In this document: positions 9,921 to 17,109 of the stretch, piece by piece
Position numbering within the stretch: position 1 is the first letter of the stretch
Layout: every line of letters begins with the position of its first letter
From: Micromonospora matsumotoense
Lineage (GTDB): Bacteria > Actinomycetota > Actinomycetes > Mycobacteriales > Micromonosporaceae
DNA: 64,000 nt
Reading direction: 5' to 3'
Assembly: GCF_900091525.1 (NCBI RefSeq)
Contig: NZ_FMCU01000005.1
Coordinates: 124,001-188,000, forward strand
Made by a program: the position numbers and the translations under genes
The notes under the pieces: generated by a model
What the model was told of the DNA's origin: nothing
The model's database searches: none
Seen by the model: only the letters and a program-made list of their open reading frames with translations

Positions 9921-11131
9921 CTGTCACCATCACCCGCCCGGTCCGTCGCCGACCGGCCTTCCACCCGCTGGCGGTCAGCGCCGTCGACCGGCTCACCGAC
10001 GACGCCGTGGCGATCACCTTCGCGGTGCCCGATGAGTTGCGGGCGACGTTCGCCTTCGCCGCCGGCCAGCACCTGACCGTCCGCCTGCCCGCCGCAGCCG
10101 CGCCCCCCGCCGCACCGGGTGCAGCCGGGACAGCCGGTGCGACCACCGCCGTGCCGGCCGGTGCCGTGGCCGACCCGACCGGCGGCCCGGCTGCGGACGT
10201 CGCCGCCGGTGCGGACGTGCGGCGGTCGTACTCGATCTGCTCGACGCCCGACGAGTTGGCCCGGCACGGCCGGTTGCGGATCGGGGTGCGGGAGATCCCC
10301 GGCGGCGCGTTCTCCAGCTACGCCTGCGGCGCGCTGCGGCACGGCGACACCGTCGACGTGCTGCCCCCGCTGGGGCACTTCACCACCGCGTTCGCGCCGG
10401 AGCGGGCGCGGCACTACGGCGCGGTGGTCGCCGGTTCCGGCATCACCCCGGTGCTCGCGCTGGTCGCGACCGCCCTGGCCGTCGAGCAGGCCAGCACCTT
10501 CACCCTGGTGTACGGCAACCGTACGGCCAACACGGTGATGTTCGCCGAGGAGTTGGCCGACCTGAAGGACCGCTACCCGACCCGGCTGCACCTGGTGCAC
10601 GTGCTGTCCCGCGAGCCGGGCGAGTCACCGCTGCTGTCCGGTCGGATCGACGCCGACCGGCTGGGTCGGCTGCTGGACACCATCGTGCCCGGCGACGCGA
10701 TCTCCGAGTGGTTCCTCTGCGGCCCCTACCAGCTGGTGCTGGACGCGAAGGCGGTGCTGACCGACCGGGGGCGGCCGGAGTCGGCGGTGCACACCGAGTT
10801 GTTCCACGTCGACGCCCCACCGGAGCCGGTCCGCCGGGCCGACGCGGCGGCCGGTGGCGCGGAGGTGACGATCATGCTGGACGGCCGGTCGTCGCGGTTC
10901 ACCATGGGCCGGGACGAGCGGGTGCTGGACGCGGCGCTCAAGGTGCGCGGCGAGCTGCCGTACGCCTGCAAGGGCGGGGTCTGCTCGACCTGCCGGGCGA
11001 AGGTGGTGTCGGGTGCGGTGACGATGGCCCGCAACTATGCCCTGGAGCCGGACGAGGTGGCCGCCGGCTATGTGCTGACCTGCCAGTCCAGCCCCGTCAC
11101 CGACACCCTCACCGTCGACTACGACGGGTAG
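9917..11131 (+). CDS. paaE: PaaE, epoxidase reductase (FAD, NAD(P)H and [2Fe-2S] domains)
   Basis: PaaE passes electrons from NADPH through FAD and a plant-type [2Fe-2S] centre to the epoxidase. Domain order in the 404 residues: FAD-binding beta barrel (1-145, RRSYSIC near 101-107), NAD-binding domain (about 150-280, VVAGSGITPVLALVATAL), and a C-terminal ferredoxin with CKGGVCSTC and a distal Cys in LTCQSS. An insert of about 40 residues rich in Ala, Gly, Pro and Thr interrupts the FAD domain before the RRSYS motif, making the protein longer than the usual 350-360. The start is GTG 9917, overlapping the paaD stop. Confidence 0.94.
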   Translation: MTVTITRPVRRRPAFHPLAVSAVDRLTDDAVAITFAVPDELRATFAFAAGQHLTVRLPAAAAPPAAPGAAGTAGATTAVPAGAVADPTGGPAADVAAGADVRRSYSICSTPDELARHGRLRIGVREIPGGAFSSYACGALRHGDTVDVLPPLGHFTTAFAPERARHYGAVVAGSGITPVLALVATALAVEQASTFTLVYGNRTANTVMFAEELADLKDRYPTRLHLVHVLSREPGESPLLSGRIDADRLGRLLDTIVPGDAISEWFLCGPYQLVLDAKAVLTDRGRPESAVHTELFHVDAPPEPVRRADAAAGGAEVTIMLDGRSSRFTMGRDERVLDAALKVRGELPYACKGGVCSTCRAKVVSGAVTMARNYALEPDEVAAGYVLTCQSSPVTDTLTVDYDG

Positions 11132-11353
11132 GCGGGCTTTCGGTCCCGCGGGTGCAGGACTTCGCTTCGTCGCGTGGCGGAGACCGAGGAACCGTCGACT
11201 GGCGGAACGACCGCGCCGGCAGGTCCCTGGTCGCCTCCGCCCTGGTGGAGGTCGAGGTCCGAGAGTCCGGCGGCATGGCGTGTTCGCCCGCGACGGCGAC
11301 TGGCCCGGCGGTGTTACGGTCACGCCAGCAGCGCCGGCAGGGGTAGGAGCATC

Positions 11354-11983
11354 ATGGAAAAGAGACACGTCGGCACGTTGGTCGTCGTACTGGCGGCCAT
11401 GGCGGTCGTCGGCGCGGTCGGCGGCAACTACCTGGCGACCCGGAACAACAGCGCGGCGACGGACCGCACCGTGGATGCCGGCAGCACCGTGGACGCCGGC
11501 CGGCAGACGGGCGGCCCCGAGGCCAGTGGGGGAGCCGCCCCGGCTGAGCCGCCGGCGCAGCCGTCATCCGACGTTCCCACGGGCCCGTCCGGCTCGTCGG
11601 GAGACGGGCCAGCGCAGACGTACCGGCTCGACCGGGGTCTCTACGACCAGTCGTCGATGACGGTCACCGTGGTCAGTGCCGAGGTCACCGGGAGCAAGCT
11701 GCGGCTGAACCTGCGGTACCGCAACAGCTCGGTGAGCCCGTGGACGCTGAACTGCCCGACCGTCGCCGAGGACCGCGAGTTGGTGCAGCTCACCCTGGCC
11801 GGCGGCAAGACTGTGCGCCCGGAGAGCACCTACTGCTCCACCACCCGGCCCGGTGAGTCGTTCGACCTCGCACCCGGCCGCGAGCTGACCAGTTGGGCCG
11901 TGTTCCCGGTGGCGCCGCAGGCCGGCTCGCCCTTCGAGCTGTCCTGGTACGACTTCCCCGCCAGCGGCCTCACCCTGCGCTGA
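11354..11983 (+). CDS. Membrane-anchored extracellular protein of unknown function
   Basis: A 209-residue protein with one N-terminal hydrophobic segment (residues 7-28), a low-complexity Ala/Pro/Ser/Gly linker (about 32-88), and a beta-rich extracellular domain from about 90 to the end. The domain resembles DUF4352-type immunoglobulin-like folds (SMTVTVVSAEVTGSKLRLNL, then LTSWAVFPVA). Two cysteines (NCPTV and YCSTT) could form a disulfide. GTAGGAG before ATG 11354 is a good ribosome site. It follows paaE by 222 bases and is probably a separate unit. No specific function can be assigned. Confidence 0.7.
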   Translation: MEKRHVGTLVVVLAAMAVVGAVGGNYLATRNNSAATDRTVDAGSTVDAGRQTGGPEASGGAAPAEPPAQPSSDVPTGPSGSSGDGPAQTYRLDRGLYDQSSMTVTVVSAEVTGSKLRLNLRYRNSSVSPWTLNCPTVAEDRELVQLTLAGGKTVRPESTYCSTTRPGESFDLAPGRELTSWAVFPVAPQAGSPFELSWYDFPASGLTLR

Positions 11984-12036
11984 CCCGCCCCGACCACCGA
12001 CACCCTGTCAGTGCCGCTAGGGCTCGGTGAGGTCGT

Positions 12037-12110
12037 CGCGAGGTGCAGGGCGCTGACCACGCGCTCGGGAAGCCCTGCCCGGCGTGTCCGGCCGTCGAGC
12101 AGTTCCCACA
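12037..12110 (-). pseudogene. Remnant of a fic gene (C-terminal part)
   Basis: These 74 bases align without gaps to 14200-14273 inside the intact fic gene, with about 11 mismatches by hand count. On the minus strand they encode LWELLDGRTRRAGLPERVVS, against LWELLDNRVRQDGLPERVVS in the intact protein. The similarity stops on both sides, so this is a broken fragment of a second fic-like gene. Confidence 0.8.
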
Positions 12111-12143
12111 GGCGGCCGGTAGGCATGGCGGCGTGTGGGGTGG

Positions 12144-12524
12144 TCAGTCGCCCTCGCGTAGGTGTGCGGTCCAGTAGGTGAGGTCGGAGTGGTGCTCCGT
12201 CAGGGCGACCGGCTCGCCGCAAGCCTCCTCGATCAGCTGGACCGCATCGTCCAGGTGCCCCGGACTGCCGTCCCAGTCCTCGTCGCGGAACAGGTGCAGC
12301 CCGACCTCGCCCCGGTCGTCACCGAGCGCCTGCGCCGCGTCGGGTGACACCAGCACCACCGTGTAGCGGGCGGCCTCCCGCTCGGCCTCGCTCGGCGGCT
12401 CCGGCTCGTCGCGCCTGCGCCGCCGGAACCGCTCGACCACGGACGGGATGGGACCGGGCGAGTCGTCCGGGTCGTACGGCCGTAACCAGGCGGGTGAGGG
12501 GCGGACGGTGTTCGAGGCAGTCAC
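12144..12524 (-). CDS. Small hydrophilic protein of unknown function beside an XRE regulator
   Basis: A 126-residue acidic and basic protein without membrane segments or recognised domain. Residues 30-45 are Arg-rich (ERFRRRRRDEPEP); the C-terminal part (VGLHLFRDEDWDGSPGHLDDAVQLIEEACG) looks like a folded alpha/beta domain. It is divergent from the XRE regulator gene, sharing a 107-base AT-rich promoter region, so common control is likely. A fic gene remnant lies just downstream. Codon use fits the host. I do not recognise the family. Confidence 0.65.
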   Translation of the reverse strand: MTASNTVRPSPAWLRPYDPDDSPGPIPSVVERFRRRRRDEPEPPSEAEREAARYTVVLVSPDAAQALGDDRGEVGLHLFRDEDWDGSPGHLDDAVQLIEEACGEPVALTEHHSDLTYWTAHLREGD

Positions 12525-12562
12525 TTCGACGCTCCTTCATCTTCTGAGCAAGACTTGGATCG

Positions 12563-12579
12563 AATAGCAATTTGCGATT
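12563..12579. promoter_or_regulatory. Imperfect palindrome AATAGCAA-T-TTGCGATT, candidate XRE operator
   Basis: This sits in the AT-rich gap between two divergent genes. The arms match at 7 of 8 positions. A related half, AATAGCGA, recurs at about 12608-12615 just before the XRE gene. The place and shape suit an autoregulatory site. Confidence 0.4.
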
Positions 12580-12631
12580 ATGGTGGGGTTGCATAGGGTG
12601 AGCTGTCAATAGCGATCGGTGGGGAGTCCTG

Positions 12632-13483
12632 GTGGCGAAGCAGAGCGCGCCGACCGTGGTGGGCCGTGGGCTGGGTGGCGAGCTGCGGCAGATGCGGCGG
12701 GCCAGACGCCTGACCGGCTCGGGGGTGGCGACCCAACTCGGCTGGCAGCCGTCGAAGCTCTCCCGGATCGAGACCGGCCAGCAGGGCATCCGGCTGGAGG
12801 AGATCGCCGCGCTGCTGGCCATCTACGGTGTCGTCGGCGAGGAGCGCAAGCGGTTGCTCGACATGGCCAGACGCGGCCGGGAGCCGGGCTGGTGGGAGAC
12901 GCACTCGGTCGGCCTGACCCCGTGGTCGCGTACCTTCATCCGGTTCGAGGCCGAGGCGACCCGGATCGTGGGCTGGGAGCCGTTGCTGGTGCCGGGCCTG
13001 CTCCAGTTGCCGGAGTACACCAGCGCCCTGATGAAGGCGTGTGGGGTGGCCCCGGCGGACGCCCAGGCGCGGGTCGCGGCCCGGCTGGGCCGGCAGGCGA
13101 TCCTGGCCCGGGACGAGCCGCCGGAGCTGAGTCTGGTCATCGACGAGATGGTGCTCCGTCGGCCACTCGGCGGTCGCCGTCTGATGGCCCGGCAGCTCCA
13201 CCACCTGATCGAGATGGCCGATCGGCCGAATCTGACCCTTCAGGTGGTCCCGCTTGCGTGCGGCGGACACTCCGGGTTGGATGGAGCGTTCGTCCTGTTC
13301 GACTTCGACCGGCTCCCGCCGGTGGTGCACCTGGAGCACAGGATCTCCAGCATCTTCCTGGAGAAGCCCGATCAGGTGGACGTGTTCCGTCGGGAGGCGG
13401 ATACCCTGGCGAGGTCAGCGTTGAGCCCGGTCGAATCGGTGAAGTTGATAGCCCAGGTCGCGGTGGAGCACGAGCGGGAGTGA
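12632..13483 (+). CDS. XRE-family regulator with DUF5753 domain (WhiJ/AbaA-like)
   Basis: A 283-residue regulator. The N-terminal Cro/C1 HTH spans about residues 13-70 (ELRQMRRARRLTGSGVATQLGWQPSKLSRIETGQ in two parts). The C-terminal DUF5753 domain, about 90-275, includes PGLLQLPEYTSALM and LTLQVVPL. Such proteins are common in Streptomyces and relatives, typically beside a DUF397 gene as here, where the DUF397 gene starts 7 bases downstream. Pairs of this kind (whiJ, abaA loci) influence development and antibiotic production. The GTG 12632 start has GGGGAG about six bases upstream. Its specific targets are unknown. Confidence 0.9.
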   Translation: MAKQSAPTVVGRGLGGELRQMRRARRLTGSGVATQLGWQPSKLSRIETGQQGIRLEEIAALLAIYGVVGEERKRLLDMARRGREPGWWETHSVGLTPWSRTFIRFEAEATRIVGWEPLLVPGLLQLPEYTSALMKACGVAPADAQARVAARLGRQAILARDEPPELSLVIDEMVLRRPLGGRRLMARQLHHLIEMADRPNLTLQVVPLACGGHSGLDGAFVLFDFDRLPPVVHLEHRISSIFLEKPDQVDVFRREADTLARSALSPVESVKLIAQVAVEHERE

Positions 13484-13490
13484 GCCGCAG

Positions 13491-13691
13491 ATGGTGATCG
13501 CAGAGTTGTCGGAGGCCACGTGGCGCAAGTCGACCCGCAGCGGCTCCGACACCAACTGTGTCGAGGTGGCTGCGGTGGCGCATGTGGTGGGGGTGCGGGA
13601 CTCCAAGGATCGGTCCGGTCCGGTGCTGGCCTTCGACCGGCGGTCCTGGGCCGCCTTCGTCGCCGACCCGCCGGCGCGCTCCGGGGTCTGA
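13491..13691 (+). CDS. DUF397 small protein, partner of the XRE regulator
   Basis: A 66-residue protein of the DUF397 family. The hallmark positions are visible: WRKSTRSGSDTNCVEVA (residues 11-27), VGVRDSKDRSGPVLAF (33-48) and a final RSWAAFV. It is in an operon with the upstream XRE gene (7-base gap). DUF397 proteins act with such regulators, probably by modulating their DNA binding. A degraded copy of its C-terminal half is found about 280 bases further on. Confidence 0.92.
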   Translation: MVIAELSEATWRKSTRSGSDTNCVEVAAVAHVVGVRDSKDRSGPVLAFDRRSWAAFVADPPARSGV

Positions 13692-13810
13692 AGGCCGGTC
13701 TTCCGGCGTCCTGATCGTTGGGTCAGCAGCGCGACACGGCCGAGCAGGCACAGTCCTGGCAGCACGATCATGCGCGTTCCTTCCGTCCTGCGCCGTTGCC
13801 GAGTTCTCCT

Positions 13811-13890
13811 GGAGATCGACGACATCCGGCAACGCGGTGCGGAGGGCGGATCACGCCTGAGGAAGCGCTGTTGCTCTACGCCAAGGCGCC
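13811..13890 (+). pseudogene. Remnant of the 5' end of mqnC (frameshifted)
   Basis: These 80 bases match 15319-15402 at the start of the intact mqnC, both beginning GGAGATCGACGACATC, with scattered substitutions and a 4-base deletion that breaks the frame. The translated start EIDDIRQRGAEGG matches EIDDILQRGADGG of MqnC. It lies on the other side of the fic gene from the intact copy, as a direct repeat. Confidence 0.85.
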
Positions 13891-13891
13891 G

Positions 13892-13935
13892 CCCGGACAG
13901 GTGCTGGCCTTCGACAGCCGGTCGTGGCGGATGGC
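13892..13935 (+). pseudogene. Remnant of a DUF397 gene (C-terminal part)
   Basis: Directly after the mqnC remnant, GGTGCTGGCCTTCGAC followed by a near copy of CGGTCCTGG matches 13622-13650 of the intact DUF397 gene. The protein is QVLAFDSRSWR, against PVLAFDRRSWA. The reading frame then ends, so this is a fused fragment. Confidence 0.7.
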
Positions 13936-13977
13936 GGCCTGTGAGCAGCCAGTCAGGGGTACGTGGAAGCACCGGCC

Positions 13978-15111
13978 CTACCGGAGTCGGTCGTACGGGT
14001 CGATGATCTCCGTGGGGCGTAGGGCCGGGGTGGCGTGCTCACGCAGCGCGGTCGAGGCGACGTAGTACCTACCCCGGGTCTGACCGCGTTGTTCCAACAG
14101 GCCCGATCGCAGCAGTGCTCGGAGGTCACGGACGGCTTGGTCGTCGGTGAGGGACTCGTCCTGCTGATAGACGGTCCGGCGCACCCTGCCGCCGGTTGCC
14201 GCGAGTTGCAGGGCGCTGACCACGCGTTCGGGCAGCCCGTCCTGGCGTACCCGGTTGTCGAGCAGTTCCCAGAGCCGGGCGGCCTGGTCGATACGTTGCC
14301 GGACCAACTGTGCCTGTTGGTGGTGCGCGCTCAGGCAGAATCGGATCCACGGGCCGGTGTCGTTCGCGGGTTGCCAGGTTGAGCCGCCCACTTCGGCCAG
14401 CACGTCGTAGTAGGCGTAGGTGTTCCGGCCGGCACCGAGCCACTCCTCGATCGAGGAGAACTCGGGCGCGAGCACGCCGTCGCGGGCAAGCACCAGAGTG
14501 TGCAGGCACCGCGACATCCGGCCGTTCCCGTCGCGCCAAGGATGGATCTTGACCAGGTTCAGGTGTGCCATCGACGCGCGGACGAGGAGGGGGATGTCGG
14601 GTTCCGCACCGCCGAGCCAGTCGATCAGCTCGGAGACCAGGGACGGCACCTCGTCGGCGTCCGGCCCGGTGTAGACGCGCCGGCCGGTGTTGGCTTCATC
14701 GACATAGCTGTCCCCGGGTCGATACCGTCCGGGCCATTTGGTCAGTTCGTGTCGCATCATCATGAAATGCAGGGCGTTGAGGAGCATGTGTTGCCAGGCG
14801 AACTCCCGGGACTGGCCCAGTTGTCGCACGTAGGTGAGTGCGTCGCGGTAGCCGGTGATGACGTCCCAGGTTCCCGGACTGGTTTCCATCGGGTCTACAC
14901 CGGTCACGGCGGCGACGGCATCGTCCAGCCCGACCTGGTAACCCTCGATCGAGTTGGACCCCTGGATCGCGTGGGCGATCAGGGACCTCCGCAGGTGTCC
15001 GCTCCACCGGCGTGGCTCGGCGACCTGGTAGCGAAGGGCCTCCCGCATCGCCTCCACCTCGGCGAGGACGCGCTCGTCCGCGCCCGTCAACGTGGGCGTC
15101 GAATACAACAT
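13978..15111 (-). CDS. Fic-domain protein AMPylase (class II, N-terminal inhibitory helix)
   Basis: Fic enzymes usually transfer AMP from ATP to hydroxyl side chains of target proteins. The 377-residue protein has the complete active-site loop HPWRDGNGR at residues 190-198. It also has the inhibitory-helix signature SxxxEG (SNSIEG, 52-57) N-terminal to the Fic core, as in class II Fic proteins. An N-terminal domain of the Fic_N type precedes it. The C-terminal part (about 280-350) looks like a winged helix (LPERVVSALQL, DLRALLRSGLLEQRG), suggesting DNA binding. It is flanked by remnants of mqnC and fic, and its 5' flank (15108-15170) is AT-rich. Probably acquired; target unknown. Confidence 0.9.
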   Translation of the reverse strand: MLYSTPTLTGADERVLAEVEAMREALRYQVAEPRRWSGHLRRSLIAHAIQGSNSIEGYQVGLDDAVAAVTGVDPMETSPGTWDVITGYRDALTYVRQLGQSREFAWQHMLLNALHFMMMRHELTKWPGRYRPGDSYVDEANTGRRVYTGPDADEVPSLVSELIDWLGGAEPDIPLLVRASMAHLNLVKIHPWRDGNGRMSRCLHTLVLARDGVLAPEFSSIEEWLGAGRNTYAYYDVLAEVGGSTWQPANDTGPWIRFCLSAHHQQAQLVRQRIDQAARLWELLDNRVRQDGLPERVVSALQLAATGGRVRRTVYQQDESLTDDQAVRDLRALLRSGLLEQRGQTRGRYYVASTALREHATPALRPTEIIDPYDRLR

Positions 15112-15134
15112 GGGTTAATCATATAATCATTCCG

Positions 15135-15165
15135 GCATGATACTTGAATTATTCAGGCATCATGC
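15135..15165. promoter_or_regulatory. Inverted repeat GCATGAT-N17-ATCATGC in the AT-rich fic/mqnC gap
   Basis: Perfect 7-base arms lie at 15135-15141 and 15159-15165. TGAATTATTCA sits near the centre as a second small palindrome. The site lies just upstream of the fic start (15111, minus strand) and could be an operator, perhaps for Fic's own C-terminal winged-helix-like region. Confidence 0.4.
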
Positions 15166-15304
15166 GTGGGATGTCGCGGCGGCCGCCTTCGTTGTCGGTG
15201 ACCCGATCGGGCTTGGCGAGCCCTCGACGCTGGTGGTGCGGGGCGCGTCACGGGTCGGCGCACCACTGGGGGCCAGGGCGGAAGGTCGGCGTACGCTCGG
15301 TGGC

Positions 15305-16495
15305 GTGACGGCGAACCGGGAGATCGACGACATCCTGCAGCGTGGCGCGGACGGCGGGCGGATCACGCCCGAGGAGGCGCTGCTGCTCTACACCGAGGCG
15401 CCCTTCCACGCGTTGGGCGAGGCGGCGGACGCGGTACGCCGGCGGCGCTACCCGGACAACATCGTCACCTACCTGATCGACCGCAACATCAACTACACCA
15501 ACGTCTGCGTGACGGCGTGCAAGTTCTGCGCGTTCTACCGCGCGCCCAAGCACGCCGAGGGGTGGACCCACCCGACCGAGGAGATCCTGCGTCGCTGCGG
15601 CGAGGCGGTCGAGCTGGGCGCCACCCAGGTCATGCTCCAGGGCGGCCACCACCCGGACTACGGGGTGGATTACTACGAGGAGCTGTTCTCCTCGGTCAAG
15701 AAGGCGTACCCGCAGCTGGTCATCCACTCCATCGGGCCGAGCGAGATCCTGCACATGGCGAAGGTCTCCCAGGTGAGCCTGGACGAGGCCATCGCCCGGA
15801 TCAAGACGGCCGGGCTGGACTCGATCGCCGGGGCCGGGGCCGAGATGCTCCCGGACCGGCCGCGGAAGGCGATCGCCCCGCTGAAGGAGTCCGGCGCGCG
15901 CTGGCTGGAGGTCATGGAGCTGGCCCACCGGCAGGGCCTGGAGTCCACCGCGACGATGATGATGGGCACCGGCGAGACCAACGCCGAGCGGATCGAGCAC
16001 CTGCGGATGATCCGCGACGTGCAGGACCGTACCCGGGGGTTCCGGGCGTTCATCCCGTGGACGTACCAGCCGGAGAACAACCACCTGAAGGGTCGCACCC
16101 AGGCCACCACGCTGGAATACCTGCGGCTGGTGGCGGTGGCCCGGCTCTTCTTCGAGACCGTGCCGCACCTGCAGGCGTCCTGGCTGACCACCGGCAAGGA
16201 CGTCGGTCAGCTCGCCCTGCACATGGGGGTGGACGACCTCGGTTCGATCATGCTGGAGGAGAACGTCATCTCCTCGGCCGGCGCGCGGCACCGGTCCAAC
16301 CTGCACGAGCTGATCGGCATGATCCGCTCGGCCGACCGGATTCCGGCCCAGCGCGACACCCTCTACCGCCGGCTGGCGGTGCACCACACCCCGGCCGACG
16401 ACCCGACCGACGACCGGGTGGTGTCGCACTTCTCCTCGATCGCCATGCCCGGCGGCGGTGCCGGCCGTTCCCTGCCGCTCGTCGAGGCCCGCTGA
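15305..16495 (+). CDS. mqnC: Cyclic dehypoxanthine futalosine synthase MqnC (radical SAM)
   Basis: MqnC uses S-adenosylmethionine and a [4Fe-4S] cluster to cyclise dehypoxanthine futalosine on the route to menaquinone. The 396-residue cytosolic enzyme has the radical SAM motif CVTACKFC (CX3CX2C), followed by FYRAPKHAEGWTHP. Further family marks are MLQGGHHPDYGVDYYEELF, SIAGAGAEMLPDRPR and FIPWTYQPENNHLKG split over the middle. The start is GTG 15305, giving MTANREIDDILQRG. Its first 80 or so bases are duplicated as a broken copy at 13811-13890, across the fic gene. Its 3' end lies in a short tandem repeat that continues past the stop codon. Confidence 0.95.
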   Translation: MTANREIDDILQRGADGGRITPEEALLLYTEAPFHALGEAADAVRRRRYPDNIVTYLIDRNINYTNVCVTACKFCAFYRAPKHAEGWTHPTEEILRRCGEAVELGATQVMLQGGHHPDYGVDYYEELFSSVKKAYPQLVIHSIGPSEILHMAKVSQVSLDEAIARIKTAGLDSIAGAGAEMLPDRPRKAIAPLKESGARWLEVMELAHRQGLESTATMMMGTGETNAERIEHLRMIRDVQDRTRGFRAFIPWTYQPENNHLKGRTQATTLEYLRLVAVARLFFETVPHLQASWLTTGKDVGQLALHMGVDDLGSIMLEENVISSAGARHRSNLHELIGMIRSADRIPAQRDTLYRRLAVHHTPADDPTDDRVVSHFSSIAMPGGGAGRSLPLVEAR

Positions 16496-16600
16496 GTCAC
16501 CGGCCGGGCCCGGCGGCGGTCCCTGCCGCTCGTCCAGGCCCCGCCCGGTCACCGGCCGACGGCGCTCTCGGCCACTCGTCCAGGCCCGCCGGGTCGCCCC
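16451..16600. repeat. Three degenerate tandem copies at the 3' end of mqnC
   Basis: The unit CCCTGCCGCTCGTCGAGGCC plus the following GTCACCGGCC occurs at about 16469-16505. It recurs at 16521-16556 with CTCGTCCAGGCC and, more weakly, at 16564-16597. The first copy contains the mqnC stop TGA; the later copies have lost it. This looks like slippage at the gene end. Confidence 0.6.
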
Positions 16601-17109
16601 CGGGTGCGGCGGCGATGGCCGGAGCACGCTGATTGTCGCTCAGAGTCACTGATTGGGTCGCCGGGGTGACTGGCTGATCGGGTTCGGTGGTCGGCCCGGG
16701 GGCTATTCGTGGTCGCCGTTCGGCGGAGGCGGCGGGGGATCAGCCACCACAAGACGCGGCAATTCCGGCGGGGCACGGCCCGCTGGGCGGATGCCCAGGT
16801 CGCGATGGTCCGGCGCGGGGGTTGGCGCGGCGCGACAGTGCCCGCTAACGTGCGCCCGACGTACCTTCGTCTCCCGCGTGGGAGGCCCGGACACACTTCG
16901 TACGTCCTCCATCGGCCCGGGAGGGCCGTTCATATAAAACGGGGGCGGGATGGGTGACCATCCCGCCCCCGCTCCTCATCCGTTCGGGCCCGTCTGGGAC
17001 AAAAACGCACGTCACGGCTGGCGTACCGGCGTCGATCTCGGATAACGTCCGCTCGGTTCGCCACATCAGCCCCACCTTTCCCAGCAGTCCCTAGCCCCCC
17101 GGGGGATCG
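16496..17109. other. Intergenic region between mqnC and the LPXTG protein gene
   Basis: 614 bases. It begins with the tandem copies of the mqnC 3' end. The middle (16620-16930) has open frames on both strands but none with a recognisable domain or good ribosome site. A strong hairpin follows at 16941-16970, preceded by CATATAAAAC. The last 130 bases should carry the promoter of the LPXTG gene; TAACGT near 17042 is a possible -10 element. Confidence 0.5.
16941..16970. terminator. Strong hairpin, 13-base perfect stem, loop GTGA
   Basis: GGGGGCGGGATGG (16941-16953) pairs with CCATCCCGCCCCC (16958-16970). No U tract follows on the plus strand; on the minus strand GTTTTATATG follows the stem. It could end mqnC transcripts about 450 bases downstream of the stop, or insulate the next gene. 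Confidence 0.65.

Noticed and set aside
16549..16937. Small genes on either strand between mqnC and the LPXTG gene
   Set aside because: Arg- or Gly-rich sequences without domains, in a region containing tandem copies of the mqnC end; no supporting ribosome site.
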